Of a stretch of 64,000 nt of DNA, positions 57,888 through 64,000 are shown one piece after another; the first letter of the stretch is position 1, and the number at the start of each line of letters is the position of its first letter. The DNA is from Linum tenue (lineage: Eukaryota; Streptophyta; Magnoliopsida; Malpighiales; Linaceae). The stretch spans positions 10,825,467-10,889,466 of the forward strand of contig CAMGYJ010000010.1 in NCBI GenBank assembly GCA_946122785.1, given 5' to 3'. The notes under the pieces were generated by a model. It did no database searches. It saw only the letters and a program-made list of their open reading frames with translations, and had not been told where the DNA came from. Position numbers and translations under genes: made by a program.

Positions 57888-58228
57888 TTATTTCATTAGG
57901 TTAAAGAACCATGCCCAACTTAAGTTGTTCTCCCCTTCAACTAATGCAGACGCCGGGGGAAAATACTTAAATTTCCATCAACGCCATTGGCAATGAGAAG
58001 AGTTCCTTTATACTTCCCAATAAGGAAAGTTCCATCAACCTGTTAAAAAGAATTATAGTTAGTATAAATATTACTTAGTAAAAAAAAAAAGAAATACAAC
58101 AACATTGTTTAGACCGTAATATACCTGGATAACTGGCATGCAGAAAGCAAAACCGTCAATGCATGGCTTGAAGGTCCAGAACAGACGATGAAACATCAAC
58201 TCGTTCTGTACTCGAACTTGATCCTCAG
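57888..58228 (-). pseudogene. MULE transposase catalytic-domain fragment (copy B)
   Basis: Reverse strand, two exons. 58228-58125 reads NELMFHRLFWTFKPCIDGFA and CMPVIQ. A 85-bp GT-AG intron follows, and 58039 onward reads VDGTFLIGKYKGTLLIANGV. This is the conserved MULE block around the first catalytic Asp (DGTFL). A frameshift near 57955 then leads to SALVEGENNLSWAWFFN, the next conserved piece, which ends about 57888. The remaining catalytic residues are not in the window. Element E begins immediately upstream at 58229. Confidence 0.85.
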
Positions 58229-59146
58229 TGATAAGCCCTCGATTAGCTTAACTCAGAAGCACGCAGCGATGAATCAAAGATGGATGAATTTTGGGGATGA
58301 ACTCGATGGAATTCAACGAACTAAATCAGCAACTTCAACATGAAAAGGGAAGAGGCTAACCTAGGTAGAAATACCACGAGATCAAGAGTGAATATCCTGA
58401 TCCCTAGGTCTGCAATTCTCGGACAAACAGCCAAGAACCAAAAGCTCGCAAGCTAGAAAAACTCTTCAGAGTACTTTCGATTAAACTTCAACCTGTGTTG
58501 TTACAACTCAAAGCTTGAATATTTATAACCAAGAAACCTACTTACAATCCTAAACAAACAAGGCAACAATTCTGACTCAAACAAGGAAAAAGAAAACGTT
58601 TAACAATCAAAACTTGCATCCTAAGTAACTAACTTCTCCCATAAGTAAACTTTTCCAAAACAGCCTTTGATGTCAACTTTGTGGGTCTGGAAATCAGTCT
58701 TCGGGGTTGAGTCGAGCTCAACCAATTCCTTCCCTTGGTTTAGAAAGTCTTGCCCTTCCATTCCCAACTCCAAGCTCCAGCTGGTCATGCCCCGAACTCC
58801 TTGAATTCGAGCTCAAAGTTGGTATCTTAAACTGACTTCCTGCCTTAGCCAAAAAACTGGCAGATTCCAGAATGCATGATAGGGTTTTGATGGCTTTGGA
58901 AAACAATCCTCCTGACCTTATTTCCACAAACCAAATGCATAAAACTATAAAGAAACATCCAAGGTTCAAAATGAGACCCTAACCTTGCATTTCCAGTGAA
59001 GGGTTTGAGAGATACGGCCTTCCAAAGTACCCTTCCCAAAACTGTCTCAACACTTAGGAAATTTCCAGCCTTGTTCGTATTAACTTGACCCGATCTTTGA
59101 ACGATTTGTTTGAGATGATTCAAGGGTGGAATTGAGATCATATCAG
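58229..59146 (-). repeat. Element E 3' LTR
   Basis: 918 bp. A TATA-like TTATAAATATT (reverse of 58518-58528) is a candidate promoter. An extra A in AAAAAA at about 58852 ends the main ORF early compared with the other LTR. Confidence 0.88.
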
Positions 59147-61604
59147 GCCTCCCCTGTTGAAAAAGCTTTGTCCTCAAAGCTTGGGCCTTTTTTTCCTCAA
59201 AAGACCTACAAAATTGATCCCAAACTGGATCCGAAAAAGGCTGCTCATACAAAGGTCTCACCTGCAAATTTGCAGTTTCCGGCGACGGCGAACTTTTCGG
59301 TGAGGATTCAAAAATTGGGAATTTCCTCTCATCGCCTTCTCGTCCCAAATTGTTGCTTGAAATCGGTTCGCCTAGCGCCCAGGAGTTGATTCCAGCCATC
59401 CACCAACTTCGATCACGGCCGAATTGACTCCCATCGTGATGCCCGCGTTTCCCGCCACCGGAGATTTTAAATTCCCCAGAATCCGGTGACACGAACCCAG
59501 ATTCCGATGAGCTGATCTGAAATTTGGGGCTTTCTTCTACGCACACCCCGAAGTCAAATTCGCGCTTCGGACACCTTCCATGGGATCCTAGGAAGCTTCT
59601 CCAAGCACCAGATTGGTCAGAATCATTCCCAAACATCACAACCAATTCGCCCAATTTTTGCTCGTCGGCCGGCTTGTGGGAGGGCGCAATATCGAATTCG
59701 GGAACCGCCGAGCAAGCTTGATTCGTCGAGTGTTCGCCGGTTTTACACGTTTCTGGGCGAGTTTCCAATATGTTGGAGTCAGCTGCTCGTCTCGATTCAT
59801 CTCCAGCTGGTCCACCCAATTCAGGGCTCTTCAGGGGAGCCGGATAACAGAGGCGGCGGACTCTGCTTCGCCGTGGAATGGTCCTGCCAGCAAGGATGGT
59901 CAACAGATACTGTCGAGCCAGCAGTTGGTGCTCATGTACTCGTACCGATGCGGCAGTGCCCGATTCCAATCCCCTCCTGTCCCGCCTCGATGCCATGTGA
60001 CGTTGATCTTCTCGCACCTCGTCCGGCGTCAAAGGCTTGAGAATCATCTTCTTGCCTCCATGCTCGAAGGTATAAATATTCGTTCGACCATGATGGGATG
60101 CCTTCCGATCGAATTGCCACGGTCTTCCCAAGACCAAGTGGGCTGCATGCATTGGTATAACGTCGAATAGCAGTTCATCGCGATAATTGCCAATCGAGAA
60201 AGGGATCCTTACTTGCTTGTTTACTTTAATTGCAGCGTGGTCACTGAGCCAATGAAGGGAATATGGTTCTGCCCGGGGAATCGTAGCTAACCCAAGTCTT
60301 TTAACAACGTCAAGACTAGCCACATTCACACAACTTCCCCCATCAATAATCATTGTCAAATTCTTTCCTTGAACCTGGCATCTAGTGTGAAACAGGTTGC
60401 TTCTTTGGTCCATTTCAGCAGAATCCTCCTCCTGACTTGCCAAGGCTCGACGCATTACAAACAATGGCCCCTTGTCCGCCTCCATCTCTTCTCCCTCCAA
60501 GTCACCAACAGGCTTTTCCTCGGTCTCCTCCTCGCCTTCAGAGTAGTTCTGACCATCTCGGAGTACCAAGACCTTCTGATTGGCGCATTGATGCGCTTTG
60601 TGGCCATAGCCGTGGCATTTGAAGCATCTAATACTACCACTAGAAGTCCCTTGCCGATCCTGGGTTGCTGGCGGAGTTTGCCTCACAGGTTTGTTGGGTA
60701 ATTCCATTTTGAAGTCAGGTTCAGGGACTGGCTTGCTTGCTGGAGTAAAGCGCCTGCTGGAACCTTGCTTCAACTGCTTCTCAACCTTCACCGCCAGCTG
60801 CACAACGTCTTCAATGTCCACGAATGGGAATAATTCCATCTGATTCTTAACTTCTCGATTAAGGCCCTGCAAAAATCGGCTGATGGTTGCTTCTTTGTCC
60901 TCTCGAATATCGGCCCGAATCATAAGAAGATCCAGCTCCCTATAGTATTCCTCCACGCTTCTGCTTCCCTGCCGAAGTGATTGCAGTGTCTCGTGGAGAT
61001 CACGCTGATAATACGAGGGCACGAACCTTTCCCTCATCAAACTTCTCCTCTCCAACCAAGTAACAATGGGAGGAAGACCAATTCGTCTTCGCTTAATACG
61101 TACCTGCTGCCACCAAGCAGCTGCGTACCCGCCAAATTCATACGAAGCAAGCGTAACCTTCTGCTCCTCAGAATAGTTATGACAGTCAAAGAATAAGATG
61201 ACTTTTCGTTCCCAATCCAAATATTCAGCCGGATTGAGGCCTCCTTGAAATGAAGGGATACTGAGTTTGATCCCCTTCAACTCGCCAACACCCCCTGTTT
61301 CCGGCGGACGTCGATCGTGATCTCGGAATTCGTGGTTTGGCTCGCGATGATGGGTGCCCGTGAGAGCCAGCTGCCATTCCAACTTTCTAATTCGCTCGGT
61401 GAGTACCTGAGGGCTTTGATCTCCGTCGTCATCAAGGGTTGTCTCATGTTTCGTCGTGGATTTTGAAGATTTTGGCTCTGTTGTCGTCGCCTTCAATTCT
61501 GCCAATTGGTGGTTGATGTTGTCGAACTGAACCTGGAATGTGGCGTTCAGTTGCGCCATTATGGTTTGCAAAAGCTCCGTTGTATTGATTTGTTGCCCTG
61601 TCAT
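58845..61604 (-). CDS. Gag-protease polyprotein running into the 3' LTR (element E)
   Basis: Open from ATG at 61604 (MTGQQINTTELLQTIMAQ; upstream codons are also open) to a stop at 58845, 919 aa. Domains as in element D: coiled coil (FDNINHQLAELKA), gag core (KLSIPSFQGGLNPAEYLDWE, YAAAWWQQ, FVPSYYQRDLHETLQSL), zinc knuckle CFKCHGYGHKAHQC, retropepsin-like IIDGGSCVNVASLDVV with LVLGRPWQFD, then a linker. The last 302 nt are in the 3' LTR and give FEPWMFLYSFMHLVCGNK. Element D has EPQMFLYTFEAL at the matching place. In the other LTR the frame continues past the stop to about residue GIG at 62268. The protein is well conserved with D across gag but much less so in the linker. Confidence 0.85.
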   Translation of the reverse strand: MTGQQINTTELLQTIMAQLNATFQVQFDNINHQLAELKATTTEPKSSKSTTKHETTLDDDGDQSPQVLTERIRKLEWQLALTGTHHREPNHEFRDHDRRPPETGGVGELKGIKLSIPSFQGGLNPAEYLDWERKVILFFDCHNYSEEQKVTLASYEFGGYAAAWWQQVRIKRRRIGLPPIVTWLERRSLMRERFVPSYYQRDLHETLQSLRQGSRSVEEYYRELDLLMIRADIREDKEATISRFLQGLNREVKNQMELFPFVDIEDVVQLAVKVEKQLKQGSSRRFTPASKPVPEPDFKMELPNKPVRQTPPATQDRQGTSSGSIRCFKCHGYGHKAHQCANQKVLVLRDGQNYSEGEEETEEKPVGDLEGEEMEADKGPLFVMRRALASQEEDSAEMDQRSNLFHTRCQVQGKNLTMIIDGGSCVNVASLDVVKRLGLATIPRAEPYSLHWLSDHAAIKVNKQVRIPFSIGNYRDELLFDVIPMHAAHLVLGRPWQFDRKASHHGRTNIYTFEHGGKKMILKPLTPDEVREDQRHMASRRDRRGLESGTAASVRVHEHQLLARQYLLTILAGRTIPRRSRVRRLCYPAPLKSPELGGPAGDESRRAADSNILETRPETCKTGEHSTNQACSAVPEFDIAPSHKPADEQKLGELVVMFGNDSDQSGAWRSFLGSHGRCPKREFDFGVCVEESPKFQISSSESGFVSPDSGEFKISGGGKRGHHDGSQFGRDRSWWMAGINSWALGEPISSNNLGREGDERKFPIFESSPKSSPSPETANLQVRPLYEQPFSDPVWDQFCRSFEEKKAQALRTKLFQQGRPDMISIPPLNHLKQIVQRSGQVNTNKAGNFLSVETVLGRVLWKAVSLKPFTGNARLGSHFEPWMFLYSFMHLVCGNKVRRIVFQSHQNPIMHSGICQFFG

Positions 61605-61778
61605 GATTGGTCCTTCGATTTGAACTTCCTCGTCGGACACAGACTCCAGCTCTGCTTTAGAACGCGATACAGCAGGGTCTTTGTCGACGGGCCCCTTTGA
61701 TCTTGTCCAAGGCGGTGTCCTGGACACGTCTTTTGTTTTTCCGGCCACTGTGTTTGAAACCGGGCTCTGGTTACCACT

Positions 61779-62694
61779 TGATAAGCCCTCGATTAGCTTA
61801 ACTCAGAAGCACGCAGCGATGAATCAAAGATGGATGAATTTTGGGGATGAACTCGATGGAATTCAACGAACTAAATCAGCAACTTCAACACGAAAAGGGA
61901 AGAGGCTAACCTAGGTAGAAATACCACGAGATCAAGAGTGAATATCCTTATCCCTAGGTTTGCAATTCTCGGACAAACAGCCAAGAACCAAAAGCTCGCA
62001 AGCTAGAAAAACTCTTCAGAGTACTTTCGATTAAACTTCAACGTGTGTTGTTACAACTCAAAGCTTGAATATTTATAACCAAGAAACCTACTTACAATCC
62101 TAAACAAACAAGGCAAAAATTCTGACTCAAACAAGGAAAAAGAAAACGTTTAACAATCAAAACTTGCATCCTAAGTAACTAACTTCTCCCATAAGTAAAC
62201 TGTTCCAAAACAGCCTTTGATGTCAACTTTGTGGCTCTGGAAATCAGTCTTCGGGGTTGAGTCGAGCTCAACCAATTCCTTCCCTTGGTTTAGAAAGTCT
62301 TGCCCTTCCATTCCCAACTCCAAGCTCCAGCTGGTCATGCCCCGAACTCCTTGAATTCGAGCTCAAAGTTGGTATCTCAAACTGACTTCCTGCCTTAGCC
62401 AAAAACTGGCAGATTCCAGAATGCATGATAGGGTTTTGATGGCTTTGGAAAACAATCCTCCTGACCTTATTTCCACAAACCAAATGCATAAAACTATAAA
62501 GAAACATCCAAGGTTCAAAATGAGACCCTAACCTTGCATTTCCAGTGAAGGGTTTGAGAGATACGGCCTTCCAAAGTACCCTTCCCAAAACTGTCTCAAC
62601 ACTTAGGAAATTTCCAGCCTTGTTCGTATTAACTTGACCCGATCTTTGAACGATTTGTTTGAGATGATTCAAGGGTGGAATTGAGATCATATCA
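61779..62694 (-). repeat. Element E 5' LTR
   Basis: 916 bp. It holds an open frame 62690-62268 equivalent to the polyprotein C-terminus. On its outer side sits internal sequence instead of target DNA. Confidence 0.88.
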
Positions 62695-62830
62695 GGCCCC
62701 CCCCCCCTCCCTGTTGAAAAAGCTTTGTCCTCAAAGCTTGGGCCTTTTTTCCCTCAAAAGACCTACAAAATTGATCCCAAACTGGATTCGAAAAAGGCTG
62801 CTCATACAAAGGTCTCACCTGCAAACTGGC
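62695..62830 (-). repeat. Extra 3' internal piece of element E
   Basis: Repeats 59147-59275 (purine tract, CTGTTGAAAAAGCTTTGTCC, GACCTACAAAATTGATCCC, AAAGGTCTCACCTGCAAA) outside the 5' LTR, with the C run expanded. Similarity ends at about 62826-62836, where MULE B resumes. Confidence 0.85.
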
Positions 62831-62884
62831 AGTCGGATTATACACAGGCATAGGGCGAAAGTCAGTCGGATCGTTCTGACTATA

Positions 62885-63715
62885 TTAAAATTGAGATGGA
62901 ACCTCTGTGTAGTAAGGCGTTGGTGCCTCATGGAACGCCACATCGCTATCCTCGATATCGTCCGTATCTTCATCCTCACTGACTGATCTCAAATCTTCCT
63001 CACTTTCCTCGTCGCTGGAGGCGAATGGATAGCTCGGCTCAGGAGGATCATCGTTACCAACATAACCAACCTCGTCTTCTCGGCCATGCGAAGTACGCCC
63101 AGTTCGAAGGTGGTTCTCAATGTCAGCCCACTCTAGCCCCCAAGCAGGCCATTGATCACCGTCGGGCTCAACGAATGGGACAGTCTCAGCATTTTGCGGG
63201 TATTCTTCCCACCCAACACCTCCTGCATAACTACCTTCTCCGTAGTTGCTTGCACCTCCACCCCAGTCGTAGCCTCCTGCAGAACTACCTCCTCCATAGT
63301 TGCTTGAACTATCACCCCAGCCGTACCCTCCTGCAAAACCATCATCACAAGAATATCGGTGAGAATGAGTTTCACTGACCGGCTCGGTCTCGACATACAC
63401 TTCTTCAAGCCGTATCCCGTTGTCAGATAGGAACGGTATCATCATTTTCACCGCATCATCATCATTTATGACAACTTCTTCGTGCATAACTCCGCCAGCA
63501 CTCATGTTTGGATACCGGTAAGTAATTTGACCAACTCTTCTTTGCCCGTCCATACAAGTCCTTTCTGCACAAATGTCACGTAGTTCTTGCCACGTGAATC
63601 TCGACTCAATTTTTAGCATAGTGGATTCGCCATTTTCATAGTCGATCCCAAAGTCCGAGTTTGTCACCCGATCATTCCACCGAATGATAAGCTGAAACTT
63701 CTTAAATTTACCCAT
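62885..63715 (-). CDS. MULE transposase N-terminal exon (copy B)
   Basis: 276 aa from ATG at 63715 (MGKFKKFQLIIRWNDR). Residues 1-120 are the PB1-like MuDR N-terminal domain (WQELRDICAERT, QITYRYPNM, EVYVETEPVSETHSH). 125-175 are G/Y/W repeats (GGYGWGD, GGYDWGGG, GGVGWEE). 190-276 are acidic (EESEEDLRSVSEDEDTDDIE). It ends in a TAA at 62885; the same frame runs on for some 18 more codons (YSQNDPTDFRPMPVYNPT) before element E, so the TAA probably is a mutation within a longer exon. The zinc-finger and mid regions expected before the catalytic block are missing. A start-proximal intron acceptor (CTGCAG-like, reverse) lies at 63716-63722, as in copy A. Confidence 0.75.
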   Translation of the reverse strand: MGKFKKFQLIIRWNDRVTNSDFGIDYENGESTMLKIESRFTWQELRDICAERTCMDGQRRVGQITYRYPNMSAGGVMHEEVVINDDDAVKMMIPFLSDNGIRLEEVYVETEPVSETHSHRYSCDDGFAGGYGWGDSSSNYGGGSSAGGYDWGGGASNYGEGSYAGGVGWEEYPQNAETVPFVEPDGDQWPAWGLEWADIENHLRTGRTSHGREDEVGYVGNDDPPEPSYPFASSDEESEEDLRSVSEDEDTDDIEDSDVAFHEAPTPYYTEVPSQF

Positions 63716-64000
63716 GTCTGCAAATTACAATAAGTAACTATTAGCTTAACTCGATTAAGATTACTATAGTATAATTAATACATTAGGGATACAAAAATAA
63801 TATAATCCAAACCCATTAACAACCGAACTAACTGATCTATCATGAGAAAACTAAACAAATTCATCTAAATTCATAACTAACTAACATCAATCATACCATA
63901 ATTCATCTAAATATCTCTAACATAACATATTTGCCAATAATCGAAATTCACTAAACACAGACATATAATTACTAATACATCAACATGTAAACAATACATA
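63716..64000 (-). other. Leader intron of the MULE B transposase
   Basis: Similar in composition and motifs (AACTAAC, CTAAACAAATT, TATGATAG reversed) to the 42140-42540 intron of copy A. No coding sequence. The window ends before the leader exon and terminal repeat. Confidence 0.55.

Larger units (their letters stand above)
58229..62694 (-). mobile_element. Element E: gag/protease LTR retrotransposon
   Basis: Same family type as element D, on the minus strand. LTRs at 58229-59146 and 61779-62694 (TGATAAGCCC..GATCATATCA on +), with about eight substitutions and two 1-bp indels between them. Primer-binding site TGGTAACCAGAGC on the minus strand just inside 61779. GC-rich purine tract next to 59147. 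The interior encodes gag, zinc knuckle and retropepsin-like domains only. Beyond the 5' LTR, 62695-62830 repeats the element's own 3' interior, so the 5' side is not a clean insertion edge. CTCAG before 58229 has no match on the right. Confidence 0.88.
56845..64000. mobile_element. MULE copy B, interrupted; right end beyond window
   Basis: The left end resembles copy A (CCAAAAATCCCAGAATACAC..AAATACAGCAGTTTGATCATC), then the palindrome array. A PMD gene reads right from 57636 and a MULE transposase reads left from 63715, the mirror of copy A. Element E occupies 58229-62694 plus an internal scrap to about 62830, inside the transposase region. PMD exons after the second are missing, and the zone between transposase N-terminal exon and catalytic part is missing too. 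The right terminal repeat lies past 64000, so no target duplication can be checked. Confidence 0.8.

Overview
The window is nuclear DNA of a flowering plant, most likely a eudicot. The evidence is GT-AG introns in a plant-type DYRK kinase gene, an F-box gene, and a dense set of plant transposons: gag/protease LTR retrotransposons, Athila-like Ty3/gypsy pieces, an L1-type LINE, hAT elements and Mutator-like elements (MULEs) carrying plant mobile domain genes. The sequence does not settle the species.

Only two host genes are convincing. One is a seven-coding-exon DYRK-family kinase gene on the + strand (47484-53860; exons keep frame, 1160 aa). The other is a single-exon F-box gene (21158-22407) broken by one frameshift in a T run. 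Nearly everything else is transposon or transposon debris.

Layout. 477-3123: small LTR retrotransposon with a 5-bp target duplication and no recognisable enzyme domains. About 3540-11660: remnant of a MULE (copy C) with a decayed plant mobile domain (PMD) gene at the left and a transposase fragment at the right, split by Athila-like retrotransposon sequence (about 5965-11290). 12649-15700: a small dimeric repeat and reverse-strand Athila-like debris. 17576-18780 and 19832-20308: inverted-repeat elements with target duplications. 22816-24570: LINE 3' fragment. 25678-27586: rearranged gypsy LTR and gag pieces. 29900-34537: very young gag/protease retrotransposon (element D). 36327-38528: hAT-like element holding a solo Athila-like LTR. 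38776-40127: dead gag. 41515-46662: complete MULE (copy A) with a perfect 9-bp target duplication. 46672-53860: kinase gene. 55630-55916: MITE built of palindromes. 56845 to the window end: third MULE (copy B), interrupted by a second gag/protease retrotransposon (element E, 58229-62694 plus a 3' scrap).

The most interesting system is the MULE family. Comparing the three copies suggests an ancestor with long terminal inverted repeats made of many short palindromes, a transposase gene reading inward from one end and a PMD gene reading inward from the other. Copy A keeps an apparently intact 695-aa PMD gene but only the first transposase exon. Copy B keeps more transposase, including a D-G-T-F-L catalytic block, but a broken PMD gene. 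The second notable pattern is in elements D and E: each gag/protease ORF runs through the polypurine tract and finishes inside the 3' LTR, so the LTR encodes the protein's C-terminus.
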